Below, one piece after another: positions 25,490 through 34,258 of a DNA stretch of 64,000 nucleotides (its first letter is position 1; every line of letters begins with the position of its first letter). The stretch is from assembly GCA_003235365.1 (NCBI GenBank), contig QJWJ01000353.1, positions 1-64,000 of the forward strand, given 5' to 3'. The stretch is from Deltaproteobacteria bacterium. GTDB lineage: Bacteria > Myxococcota_A > Polyangia > Polyangiales > Polyangiaceae. The notes under the pieces are model-generated. The model saw only the letters and a program-made list of their open reading frames with translations. It did not search any database and was not told the origin of the DNA. The translations under genes were made by a program, and so were the position numbers.

Positions 25490-27723
25490 ACGGGCGAACG
25501 CTCATTGGGGCAATACTCGCGCTGATTGCCGTGGGCATCGTCTACTGGGCGTGGCCTGAAGACGACGCCGTTCACCCGCACACGTCCGAGCTCTCCGTCG
25601 ATCCACGACCCGACGAACGGGAGCAACGCGTTCCCACCATTCAACGCTGGGAACGTTCGTCAACGGAGACCCACGACGGCTTCTCCGGTCGCATAACGGC
25701 GACGAACGGCAGGGCACTCACTGCGAGTGTTTGTGTGACGTCCGAACCGACGCGTGGAGACGATGTACCGTGTGTGAACACCAATGCAGCTGGCGAGTAC
25801 GAACTGCACCTCACATCCGGTTTTGTCTACACCGTCTCGGCATCCGCACCAGGCCACATCGCTTCCTCCCGCCGAGTCGTCGCGTCCGCTCCGGCCCTCG
25901 ACTTCGTGCTCGAGGCGGGCGGTAATCTCATACGCGGAATCGTGCTCGACGCGACCGGCGGAACCATCGCAGGTGCGCTCGTCTCCGCCGCGGCTGGAGG
26001 AATGAGCCCCCTGGGGCGCACGCTCTCCGACACCGAAGGACGGTTCGAGCTACGTGCCGCAGCAGCCATGGTCGATCTGACCGCGACAGCGCCGGGCTAC
26101 GCCTTGGCCCAACTCGAGCTGGTTTCACCAGCGGACGACGTCCACCTGGTCATGGCCCCAGGCGCCGTCTTGACAGGAAGGGTCCTTCACGCCGACACGA
26201 AACACGGTGTGGCTGGCGCCAGCGTGACGATTCGAGCGCGCGACGGTGTCTTGGCGAGGATCCCCCCAGCCGCAACGGGCGATGACGGACGATTCCGAGT
26301 CACTGGCGTCCCCGCTGGCGCGTACGAACTCACTGCAACGGCGGATCAGCTCATCAGCCAGCCTCAATTCGCACGAGTAGCTGTCGCGAGTGAATCCCCA
26401 GCGATCGTCCTCGAGCTGGCACCCGCGGCGCGGGTCGAGGCCAACCTGATGGTAGGCGATGAGCCCTGCCAACACGGCACTGTGAATCTCGTGGGAGCCG
26501 CGTCCGTCGCTGCCGACGTCGAGGAAGGGACTGCAGTGCTCCCCGCCGTCCGGGGGGGGCGGTACAACGTGCAAGCATACTGTGAACGGGGTGGCTTCGC
26601 GCGATACGAACTCGACGTACCCCAACGTGGCCTGGTGCATCCAGTCTGGCGAATGGATCCTAGCTTCGAACTGAAGGGTCGCGTCGCCACGACGTCCGGT
26701 ACTGGCGTCGCTGGCGTTTCCGTCCAGTGCATGCCCACGGGCTCCGCCGCTGCAACGCCGCCCCCCGTGCCTCCCTGCACCACGGGCGCCGATGGCGACT
26801 TCGCCTGCCACGGCTTCCACGCAGGGCGCTATCGGTGCGCCGCTGAGCTCACGAAGCCCGAATCCGCGATTGACGTCGAGCTACCCACCGATGATGTCGT
26901 CACACTGGTGCTCGAACCCCGCGCGACCATACGCGTAGACCTCGGCGCTGCGGTGGCGGGGGCCACAATCGTCGCAACCGATGAAGCGGGGATACGCCGC
27001 TACGCACGCAGCGCCGGGGGCGCCTGGTTCGCTTTCCACAACCTACCCCTCGGCGTCTACGAGGTCGGCACGGGCCAGACACCGAACCAGGCCAGCGTAA
27101 ACCTGACGACGGCTGGCCAAGTCGCAGAAGTCGCGCTTCGACCGGAGCTCGGCCTGCTTTCGGGGCAGGTACTCGACGCAGCGGGGATGCCAGTCGTCGA
27201 AGCCTGGGTGCAAGTCCAACCACAAAGTGACGGAGCAGCGGCGGTTCCACCAGCGCTCACCGACGACGATGGTCAGTTCGAATTTCGTTCCATCGCCGTT
27301 GGGATCTACTCGGCAATGGTAACGAGTCCACTGGGCGAAGCGTCGCTTACGGACTTTGAAACCGGCACGCCCAGAGTACTGACTCTCCGGGGATATGGCT
27401 CCGTCGGTGGAAGCGTGGTCGACACCGACGGCAATCCGGTCTCGGAGTTCGTCGTCTCGTACGCAGACCAGGAGAAGATGGAGGTCCAGAGGGTATCCGA
27501 CGCCCAAGGACGGTGGTCCCTACCCTGGCTGAAGGCGGGAAACTGGAAAATCAGCGTTCGCGGAGACGCCGGCAGTGCTGAACAGTCAGTGAAGATCCAA
27601 CCGGCGACGCGAGCGGAATTGCACTTCACGCTGAGTTCATTGGGTGGGACCCAGAACGATCAAGAGCCCACCGTAGACTCTGACACGACGTCAGGCGAAG
27701 AAGCGGAGGCGCGCGGTGGCTGA
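25486..27723 (+). CDS. Membrane-anchored protein with tandem carboxypeptidase-regulatory-like domains
   Basis: GTG start overlapping the PpiC stop by 4 nt (GTGA). It has an uncleaved N-terminal anchor (LIGAILALIAVGIVYWAW) followed by about seven Ig-like beta-sandwich repeats of the CarboxypepD_reg/Cna-B type, each with a G-x-V-x-D-x-x-G-x-P/I-x-G-A pattern (e.g. GIVLDATGGTIAGALVSA, GQVLDAAGMPVVEAWVQV) and a FxxxGxPxGxY end. Length 745 residues. Such domains are structural and non-catalytic and often mediate protein or glycan contacts. Its place between a foldase and two multispanning enzymes suggests a periplasmic scaffold. Its stop codon lies inside the start of the MBOAT gene (8-nt overlap). 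Confidence 0.85.
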   Translation: MNGRTLIGAILALIAVGIVYWAWPEDDAVHPHTSELSVDPRPDEREQRVPTIQRWERSSTETHDGFSGRITATNGRALTASVCVTSEPTRGDDVPCVNTNAAGEYELHLTSGFVYTVSASAPGHIASSRRVVASAPALDFVLEAGGNLIRGIVLDATGGTIAGALVSAAAGGMSPLGRTLSDTEGRFELRAAAAMVDLTATAPGYALAQLELVSPADDVHLVMAPGAVLTGRVLHADTKHGVAGASVTIRARDGVLARIPPAATGDDGRFRVTGVPAGAYELTATADQLISQPQFARVAVASESPAIVLELAPAARVEANLMVGDEPCQHGTVNLVGAASVAADVEEGTAVLPAVRGGRYNVQAYCERGGFARYELDVPQRGLVHPVWRMDPSFELKGRVATTSGTGVAGVSVQCMPTGSAAATPPPVPPCTTGADGDFACHGFHAGRYRCAAELTKPESAIDVELPTDDVVTLVLEPRATIRVDLGAAVAGATIVATDEAGIRRYARSAGGAWFAFHNLPLGVYEVGTGQTPNQASVNLTTAGQVAEVALRPELGLLSGQVLDAAGMPVVEAWVQVQPQSDGAAAVPPALTDDDGQFEFRSIAVGIYSAMVTSPLGEASLTDFETGTPRVLTLRGYGSVGGSVVDTDGNPVSEFVVSYADQEKMEVQRVSDAQGRWSLPWLKAGNWKISVRGDAGSAEQSVKIQPATRAELHFTLSSLGGTQNDQEPTVDSDTTSGEEAEARGG

Positions 27724-28903
27724 GCTCTTACTCGAACTGATGAACGAACGAGCGTTGCGTATTGGGCTTCTCGGCTTGTTCATGCGCAGCCTGCCCTTCG
27801 CCGTATACGTTTGCCAGTCCACCACGCGCCATTGGTTGGTCAAGGTCGGGGCGGTGCTGACCTGTACCTTGCTCGCGTTCGTCAGCGAGTGGAGCGCTGC
27901 TCACCTGTGGGTGATGGGCACCCTGCTCTACTTCGCCGTGGCCAGTGCAGGAACGTGGTGGCTAGAAGCCAAGTATCGCGAAGGAAACATCACCGGGGGC
28001 GCCCTCTTCGTGATCTGCGCCGCTGCTTTCCTCCTCGTTCCTTCATTGTGGCTGGCGGGGGCAGCCGAGCTCATGGTCCTCAGCGTCGGTTGGGAACTGT
28101 GCTTCGCCAGCTACAGCTACTGCCGGGATGCCAACGCCCGGGGCACTGGCAAGCTCGCGAGTCTGAAGGACTGCCTGTTCTTCATGATGGTCAATCCGGT
28201 GCTAGTGTACCCGGAGCGTTGCGCCTCAGGAGGGGATGCAACTCGGCTTCAGGGGTTGGTCCTGGCCGCCGTCGGCGCTGCCGGCTTCCTGATGGGCACC
28301 ACGCTATTAGTACCGCTCCTCGGCGCGGTAACCCCACTCACTGAGCAACTTGGTGGGCTGCGTCACCTTCTCTACTCCGTGCTCGGACTCGGGATCATGC
28401 GATTCGTCTGTGCCTATTTCGTCCAGGCGGGAGGTGTCAACTACCGCATCGGGATCATGCGAAGTCTGGGTTACGCCGTCCCCGACTCGTTCAACTACCC
28501 GTTCTTGTCTACGAGTCCAACCGACTTTTGGCGTCGGTGGAACGCCTACGTTCTGAACTGGCTCAAGCGCTACGTTTACCGTCCACTGACTCGGGCCAGC
28601 GCGTTCCGCAGACTGGGCGCTTTGAGCCTGGCTGCGGCAGTGCTCGTCACGTTCGTTGCCAGTGGCTTCCTGCACGAACTGCCCGCCTATGCTCGGCACG
28701 CGCGGTGGGTAGGGCACTTCGCTGCCCAGTTCACACTGGTAGCCGTCGGAACCGTACTTTGGCTGGGCGTCGACCGCTGGTTGAAGAGCCAGGGTCGACG
28801 CGCAAAGGGCGTGCGGCAAGCGCACGTTCGAACCGTTCGCGATTGGTTCGCCAGGGCGGTCATCGTCGGCGGCATGCTCACAATGCCATTGGTATGGGGG
28901 TGA
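27716..28903 (+). CDS. MBOAT-family membrane-bound O-acyltransferase
   Basis: GTG start overlapping the preceding gene by 8 nt. The 395-residue protein has about ten membrane segments. The MBOAT signature is NYPFLSTSPTDFWRRWNAYVLNWLKRYVYRPL-like (DFWRRW followed by YVYRPL) with the conserved catalytic His in ASGFLHEL. MBOAT enzymes move acyl groups from thioesters across or within the membrane onto polysaccharides (as AlgI and DltB do), lipids or proteins. The usual bacterial partner (an SGNH/AlgX- or DltD-like protein) is absent; instead an HTTM protein follows. The acceptor is unknown; candidates are an envelope glycan or a protein delivered by the operon's PpiC protein. Confidence 0.88.
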   Translation: MAELLLELMNERALRIGLLGLFMRSLPFAVYVCQSTTRHWLVKVGAVLTCTLLAFVSEWSAAHLWVMGTLLYFAVASAGTWWLEAKYREGNITGGALFVICAAAFLLVPSLWLAGAAELMVLSVGWELCFASYSYCRDANARGTGKLASLKDCLFFMMVNPVLVYPERCASGGDATRLQGLVLAAVGAAGFLMGTTLLVPLLGAVTPLTEQLGGLRHLLYSVLGLGIMRFVCAYFVQAGGVNYRIGIMRSLGYAVPDSFNYPFLSTSPTDFWRRWNAYVLNWLKRYVYRPLTRASAFRRLGALSLAAAVLVTFVASGFLHELPAYARHARWVGHFAAQFTLVAVGTVLWLGVDRWLKSQGRRAKGVRQAHVRTVRDWFARAVIVGGMLTMPLVWG

Positions 28904-28908
28904 GAGCA

Positions 28909-30255
28909 ATGCAAGCCGCAACACAACCGCCTCTCGTCGGCCCCACGTCCCCACAGGAATGCACACCATATCCACACGCCACAAAGCTGAGAGCGGAACG
29001 TCGCAGGATCGAAACACCATCGATCGAGAAGAGTTCTGCCCTTCGCTTCGACGCACTGCGAATAGCGCTCGGCCTGGCATTGGTCGTTCACTTTGTTAAA
29101 CAACTCCCACACACTCCAGCTCTCGTCGCACAAGGCGGGCTCTTCGCGCCCGAGCTGAGCACCTACCTCACCGGCCCCGGGCTGGCCTGGGGCGTATCGT
29201 TCTCAGAGTTGACACCAACCCACGTCCGGATCTGGTTTGGCGTCGCGCTGGCGCTCTGTTGTGCAATCGCGTTGGGGTGGAGGACGCGACTGTGTGCGGC
29301 TGCCTTGCTGGCGATGTGCACCGAAACTTACTGGGGTATCTACCCGGCCACGCTTCGAGACGACCAAATTGCCTGTGTCACCGCTGCGTGGTTGATGCTG
29401 TTCCCCTTTGGACGGACTCTCCAGCTGTGGCGCCTATCCAATCGGGAGTCATGGCGCCAACACTGGGCCGAGTCCTCCCGGCTGTCGATACCCCGCGGCA
29501 CACGGCTCGTATTCGCGGTCCAGTTGCTACTCGTGGAGTTCCAAGTCCTGGTGCTTCCAACCGTCCGCGATGGGACGTGGTTACCGCTGTTCGGGTGGGT
29601 GATGCTGATCGCCGCGGCGCGACTGAGTTCGCACCGCTTCTCGATCTCCCTTGCGCTGGCGCTCACACTTGCCCTGCACGTCGGGTTCTACATTGAGACC
29701 GAAATGCTTCTGGCGAGCGTCGCGCTGTTTTGTGCATTTGCGTTCGTGTTGACCGTCAACGGCTCAATCGCGATTAGCCCCACCCCCAAAGTCGGCGCCG
29801 GAATCGCTCTGGCGGGGGTGCTCAGCTTGGTGCAAACGCTGTGCGCGACGTCCTCGGCATTCCACTGGCAGCGTCCGTTCTTCGTCACTTCCCGGATACT
29901 CGCAGACTTGGGCATGGCGCCTCCCGCCTCCGTGCTTCTCGGGACTCGAGGCGCGACTGCACAGATTCATAGACTCTCACCCGAAAGCACCATTCCGGAA
30001 ACTCCCCCCGACACTCTTCGTGACCGTGCGGTGTTGGCAGTCGCATCTGCGCCGGAAAGCGAACGAATGACGCGCCTGCGATCGACTGTCGCGGGACGGT
30101 ACGCCAATGCGTATTGCTCACGCCACCCGCACTTCGACGGTTCGGCTCAATTGGTAGCCCTCGATCGCCAGCGGGAGCTGCCACTGGCGTGGTTCGCCTG
30201 TTTGCGGTCACGCCCCTCCGACGTGGTCTTGCTACGTCCCAACGGCGCGAACTGA
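28909..30255 (+). CDS. HTTM-domain (vitamin K-dependent gamma-carboxylase-like) membrane protein
   Basis: The track ORF starts inside the MBOAT gene; the real start is ATG 28909 (preceded by GGGGGTGAG) or the GTG at 28900 overlapping the MBOAT stop. The ~448-residue protein has a cytoplasmic N-terminus, then ALRFDALRIALGLALVVHFV and WGIYPATLRDDQIACV..LMLFPFGRTLQL, the arrangement of HTTM domains, with about eight membrane helices. The last ~130 residues are soluble. HTTM proteins are distant relatives of gamma-glutamyl carboxylase; most bacterial ones have no known reaction. Carboxylase activity should not be assumed. It ends the PpiC-CarboxypepD_reg-MBOAT-HTTM operon. Confidence 0.82.
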   Translation: MQAATQPPLVGPTSPQECTPYPHATKLRAERRRIETPSIEKSSALRFDALRIALGLALVVHFVKQLPHTPALVAQGGLFAPELSTYLTGPGLAWGVSFSELTPTHVRIWFGVALALCCAIALGWRTRLCAAALLAMCTETYWGIYPATLRDDQIACVTAAWLMLFPFGRTLQLWRLSNRESWRQHWAESSRLSIPRGTRLVFAVQLLLVEFQVLVLPTVRDGTWLPLFGWVMLIAAARLSSHRFSISLALALTLALHVGFYIETEMLLASVALFCAFAFVLTVNGSIAISPTPKVGAGIALAGVLSLVQTLCATSSAFHWQRPFFVTSRILADLGMAPPASVLLGTRGATAQIHRLSPESTIPETPPDTLRDRAVLAVASAPESERMTRLRSTVAGRYANAYCSRHPHFDGSAQLVALDRQRELPLAWFACLRSRPSDVVLLRPNGAN

Positions 30256-30374
30256 ATCCCTACGGCAACAGCTCGCGCGAATGACCTGCACCGCGGAGAC
30301 CGACTCGACATCCGCCTCAGATTTCGTGGGCAACGCCCACGGGAGACACATCGAAAACATCAAGGAGAATCAAG

Positions 30375-30758
30375 ATGACAAGCAAAACGATGAAATCGCT
30401 GGGTGCTGCAATCTGTGCGGCTGCCGGCTTGGCAGCGATTGGTTTCACCGTCACCCCGGCAGACGCAGCTTCCAAGCTGTGTTCAGCGGTCAGCTGGGGC
30501 ACAGGGAGCCAGTGCATTGGCGGCTCGGGCAGCCTGTGGGTGTTCAGCTCGGGCAAGGGTGACGGTAGCGGCACGTCCGCCAAGTTGGGCGTGAGTATCG
30601 ACCAGGGTGGGTACAAGGCCACGGCATACGCGTACGACGTGTACGGAAACTACCAGTCTTCATGCACGGTCACCGATACGACGCTCAACGGCGACTCGAG
30701 CTACGACATCACTGGTTGCGGCAACGCGGCAACTTACAAGATCCGCGTCTACTGGTGA
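30375..30758 (+). CDS. Small secreted four-Cys protein
   Basis: A 127-residue protein with a good RBS (AAGGAG, then ATCAAG, then ATG). A standard signal peptide ends TVTPADA-A, leaving about 95 mature residues. The mature chain has four Cys (KLCSAV, SQCIGG, SSCTVT, TGCGNA), enough for two disulfides, and an alternating pattern suggesting a small beta-sandwich (KATAYAYDVYGNYQSS; YKIRVYW end). I do not recognise a family. It lies 119 nt after the HTTM gene, followed by a GC-rich hairpin, and could be a secreted effector or a substrate of the upstream envelope modification genes. Confidence 0.8.
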   Translation: MTSKTMKSLGAAICAAAGLAAIGFTVTPADAASKLCSAVSWGTGSQCIGGSGSLWVFSSGKGDGSGTSAKLGVSIDQGGYKATAYAYDVYGNYQSSCTVTDTTLNGDSSYDITGCGNAATYKIRVYW

Positions 30759-30763
30759 TGAGT

Positions 30764-30780
30764 CGGGGCCGCTCGGCCCC
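30764..30780 (+). terminator. Hairpin downstream of the small secreted protein gene
   Basis: CGGGGCC-GCTC-GGCCCCG forms a tight 7-bp GC stem starting 5 nt after the stop codon. No long T run follows. It is the likely 3' boundary of the small-protein transcript. Confidence 0.55.
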
Positions 30781-31204
30781 GGACGTCAAGTCAGACAACC
30801 CGGTAGCCGTCAGCTCTGTTCCCGTCTCAGTCCTCGACAACTAGACAAGTCGTGTTCAGCGACGCTCAGAGTCAGCGGTGAAGCTCGTGAAGCACTGGCG
30901 ATCGAGCGGGTTCTGACCGCTTCGGGATTGAGTCGGGTCCTATTCAAGGAGTCCGCCGCAGGTGATCTTCGTTCTCGAAAGCGCACCTGCGGCGGACACC
31001 GCTACAGCTTCGCAACAACGACCCACGGTGACGTCCTCGAACGAGACTCCACTTTCTCGCTTAGCTGGTTTCCACAAATTGTGAACATCACAGTTTCTGA
31101 CCGACGCGGACGGCACGTCGTATGTACGCAGCACGACGTGCAAGGCTGTTGACCTGTATGACTCCCTTCGGCAGTCTGCAACGCAGCGAACGGGGCGCAC
31201 ACGG
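30781..31204. other. Intergenic region before the winged-helix/AAA regulator
   Basis: About 425 nt without a credible gene (ORF 30607..31152 is out of frame with the small gene and runs into noncoding sequence). It contains a striking inverted repeat at 30951-30997 (listed separately). The promoter of the regulator gene is presumably near 31080-31200. Confidence 0.5.
30951..30997. promoter_or_regulatory. 14-bp perfect inverted repeat upstream of regulator gene
   Basis: GTCCGCCGCAGGTG (30951-30964) and CACCTGCGGCGGAC (30984-30997) are exact reverse complements around a 19-nt spacer. It lies ~210 nt before the regulator start. It could be a long RNA hairpin or a bipartite operator. No T tract follows, so a simple terminator is less likely. 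Confidence 0.6.
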
Positions 31205-34102
31205 GTGGTGGGACAATTCACGAACAACGTCGCGGCGGAGATTCAGCTACCCGGATGCCGCCTCGACCTGGGGCGGGGAACGCTCGTCCGACGGGGAACG
31301 ACGCTCACCTCGAGACGTCAAGTCGTGCGCCTGCTTGCCTACCTTTGCACCCGACGCAACACGATGGTTTCGAGAGAAGAACTCGCGCGGGCCCTGTGGG
31401 CGGATGGCGGGGGCTCGGATGGCGCGCTCAACTTCTGCGTGGCAAGAGCTCGCGAAGTGCTTCAGCACGTTTCCGGTGCGCGTTTGGTGACGATTCGTGG
31501 TCGGGGATACCGCCTCGAGCTGGAGCCCGAGAGTCGCGGTGTGGGCCCAGGAACACTGTTGGCCTGCTCTCGCCACACACCACCGGCGGGTCGCGTAAAC
31601 TCGGGACTACTGGAACGCTCCAAAGAGATCGCGGTGGTCACGTCTCAACTGGAGGATGCCGCAACCTGGCGTCAACCGCGCATAACCCTGGTGAGCTCTG
31701 ACGTAGGTTTCGGCAAGACTGCATTGGGTGGAGCTATCGAAGTTCATGCCGCGAGTCGAGGATTTGGCCACATCTGGAGTGGCTGCATCGAGGGGGAGAC
31801 CGAGCCACCTGGGTGGCCCTGGCCAGACGTCCTCGAACGACTCCGCGGCGAAGATCGCCCAGGCGCTCCCGACAGTGACCAGCTGCCGGCGCCGATTGAC
31901 ACGCAACGGCACCGATTCTGTGGTCGAGTACTCCAAGCCCTGTCCGACTACCGGGGGGGCGTGCCGCTCCTCGTCGTGTTGGACAACATGCACCTCGCTG
32001 ACGAGCTGGCATTGTCCGTTTGCCACCACCTGCTGGCCCGAGGCCGTTCGCTGCCGGTTCATGTCGTCCTACTGGTTCGCACCCAGATCGGAGCCAGGGA
32101 GAGCGAAGGGCTCTCCATGCTGAGAACCCAAGCAGTAGAGATAAGTCTCCCACCCCTCTCTCGAGAAGCGAGTCGGTGTCTGATCCGACGATGCCATCCT
32201 GGAATGAACGCAGAACTGGAGCAAGCTGTTCTCGAAACCGGGCGGGGCAATCCATTGTTTTTGGTCAAAGCCTGCGCCCGCGCGAGCACCAACCCCTCCC
32301 TCGATTCGGCTGCGGTAATCCGACACGGTCTCGCGCATGTGCTGCCGGTCCAACTCAAGAGCCTGCCCGCCCGCGCAACGCAGTTGTTGCACGTCGCAGC
32401 GGTTCTTGGGATGCGATTCCAACTTCCGGTCGTCGCGTCCGCGCTGGAGTGGTCCATCGCCGAGGCTCAGCAGTACCTGCAGCCCGCACTGAGCGCACGA
32501 ATGGTGCTCGTGGCGTCAACCCTCGAGTATCGATTCGACTCCGAATCGACGCGACAGTTCCTGGTCGATGAAATCGGCTCAATTGAAAAAGCCGTACTGC
32601 ACTGGCGTATCGGTTTGGCACTGAGGCTCTCGGCAGACAACTGCACCGGGCGCGATCACGCCGCCGCCTATCATCTCACTCAAGGCGCATCCGACCAGAC
32701 ACAAGCAGCCCTGGCTTTCGACGCTTGCGAAGAATCGGGAACGCGAGCGTTGCGAGACTGTTCGTTCGAAGCCGCGGCGAGTCGCTTCAGCGACGCACTG
32801 GCGATGAGCGAGCTGGCTCGGCCCGAACCGCAACGCCTGATCGGGGTGCTATGCCATTCTGCCTTTGCGCACCGACATGCGGGTCGCCTCGGCCAAGCAA
32901 GAGAGTGTGCGTGGCGCGCCTTGCGTTTGGCCGATCAGAACGCGAATGGTGAGTACTTTGCGGAAGCGGCACTGCGCATCGCCGAGCTATCGCTCAATCG
33001 CGCGAGTGGCAACCAGCACGTCCTGGAAGCACTATTGCGAGCTGCGCTGCGGATCAAGCGCGGTACGGAAAGGCATTGCCACCTGCTCCTTTGCACCGCC
33101 GAACTCATGTTCGCCTCCGAGTCTGCAGATATCTCCTCCCTGGCGCGTGAAGCGAGGCAAGTGTATTCCGACGCCCAGACTGCGCGGGCAAAGGGACTAC
33201 TCGACTGTTGTGAGGTGTTGGCGTTGTGGAACTGTCCCGACGAGTCTGAGCGACTTCTCGAGCTGCTCGAACGGGCCAGTACGACGTCGGATGAAGCAGA
33301 AGACCGCGAACGAGTCGCGAAGTTGGACTTGCTGTATGCCGGCATCAACCTACGCCTGTGTCGAATGAGCGAATACCGGCACGGCATTCGCCAAGCCGCC
33401 CAAGTTGCCGAGCAGATGCCTTTTTCCGCTCCGGCACTCCTGGTCTCCATCGCTCGCGCCGCGCTCGCGGCGTTCCGAGGTCAGCTGCAATCTACCGACC
33501 TGATTGCTCACGCCTACCAACAGAGCGAGCAGGTCACGCCGGAAAGGGTTCTTCAGGCCGCAACGATGCAACGGCTGCTCTACGCGGTCGAAAACCCTTC
33601 ATCAACTCAGCTCTCCGAGCTCATCAGCCAGGTCCCGGTGCCACACTGGAGCACGAGGTCTGGGCAGGTGCACCGCGCCTTCTTTCAGGCAATGCTGGGG
33701 GATGACGCCGGCTCGTTCGCAACGTTCGAGCACCAAGCATCGGACGGTCTGTACGACGCAAACGCGAATGACTCGTTGGGTGTCGTGGCGCTGCGCTGTG
33801 AATTGGCAGCCCACCATGGCGACAGGCGGTACGCTCGCCAAACACTGGACGCGCTATCTCCTTTTGCCTCCCAGCTTGCCACCATAGGCTGTGTGGACGC
33901 GATTGTGGCACCGTTGGGGTTCAGTCTGGGTGCCTTGGCCACATTGGTCGGCGACCTCGAACTTGCACACCAACTGTACAGTCGAGGTGCGGCGGCGTCG
34001 CAACTCGTCGGCGCCTTCAACTGGGTGAGACGCTGCCAACTCGCACGAGAACGACTCCGTGACATGGAGCTGCCCACCCCGTTGCGAATCCGTCGCGACT
34101 GA
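31205..34102 (+). CDS. Winged-helix DNA-binding / AAA-type ATPase / TPR transcriptional regulator
   Basis: A 965-residue protein with GTG start. Residues ~5-100 are an OmpR/SARP-type winged helix (VRLLAYLCTRRNTMVSREELARALW; RLVTIRGRGYRLE). From ~150 is an AAA_16-type ATPase: Walker A VSSDVGFGKTAL (first Gly replaced by Ser), the family hallmark PPGWPWPDVLERL, and Walker B LLVVLDNMHLAD. From ~500 the protein is an alpha-helical TPR-like solenoid with Leu/Ala-rich repeats. This is the architecture of large signal-integrating activators (STAND class), which bind an inducer through the repeats and use nucleotide state to control DNA binding. The target is unknown; the operon upstream (same strand) and the DUF1552-DUF1592 pair downstream are candidates. 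Confidence 0.88.
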   Translation: MVGQFTNNVAAEIQLPGCRLDLGRGTLVRRGTTLTSRRQVVRLLAYLCTRRNTMVSREELARALWADGGGSDGALNFCVARAREVLQHVSGARLVTIRGRGYRLELEPESRGVGPGTLLACSRHTPPAGRVNSGLLERSKEIAVVTSQLEDAATWRQPRITLVSSDVGFGKTALGGAIEVHAASRGFGHIWSGCIEGETEPPGWPWPDVLERLRGEDRPGAPDSDQLPAPIDTQRHRFCGRVLQALSDYRGGVPLLVVLDNMHLADELALSVCHHLLARGRSLPVHVVLLVRTQIGARESEGLSMLRTQAVEISLPPLSREASRCLIRRCHPGMNAELEQAVLETGRGNPLFLVKACARASTNPSLDSAAVIRHGLAHVLPVQLKSLPARATQLLHVAAVLGMRFQLPVVASALEWSIAEAQQYLQPALSARMVLVASTLEYRFDSESTRQFLVDEIGSIEKAVLHWRIGLALRLSADNCTGRDHAAAYHLTQGASDQTQAALAFDACEESGTRALRDCSFEAAASRFSDALAMSELARPEPQRLIGVLCHSAFAHRHAGRLGQARECAWRALRLADQNANGEYFAEAALRIAELSLNRASGNQHVLEALLRAALRIKRGTERHCHLLLCTAELMFASESADISSLAREARQVYSDAQTARAKGLLDCCEVLALWNCPDESERLLELLERASTTSDEAEDRERVAKLDLLYAGINLRLCRMSEYRHGIRQAAQVAEQMPFSAPALLVSIARAALAAFRGQLQSTDLIAHAYQQSEQVTPERVLQAATMQRLLYAVENPSSTQLSELISQVPVPHWSTRSGQVHRAFFQAMLGDDAGSFATFEHQASDGLYDANANDSLGVVALRCELAAHHGDRRYARQTLDALSPFASQLATIGCVDAIVAPLGFSLGALATLVGDLELAHQLYSRGAAASQLVGAFNWVRRCQLARERLRDMELPTPLRIRRD

Positions 34103-34258
34103 CGCGAATGGTCCGATGGAGGTCGCGCAACCCAGCTCATCCCTCGAACAACCGATCAGTACAGGTGAAACGTTACCGTACGGGCAACATTCACTCGACC
34201 GTCCCGTGGCGTCGCGCTCCTCGCTAGCGATCGCTGCGTGCGTTACGCTTCGTGTCTC

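Noticed and set aside
28528-28908. N-terminal extension of the HTTM ORF
   Set aside because: It lies entirely inside the MBOAT gene in another frame; translation starts at 28900-28909.
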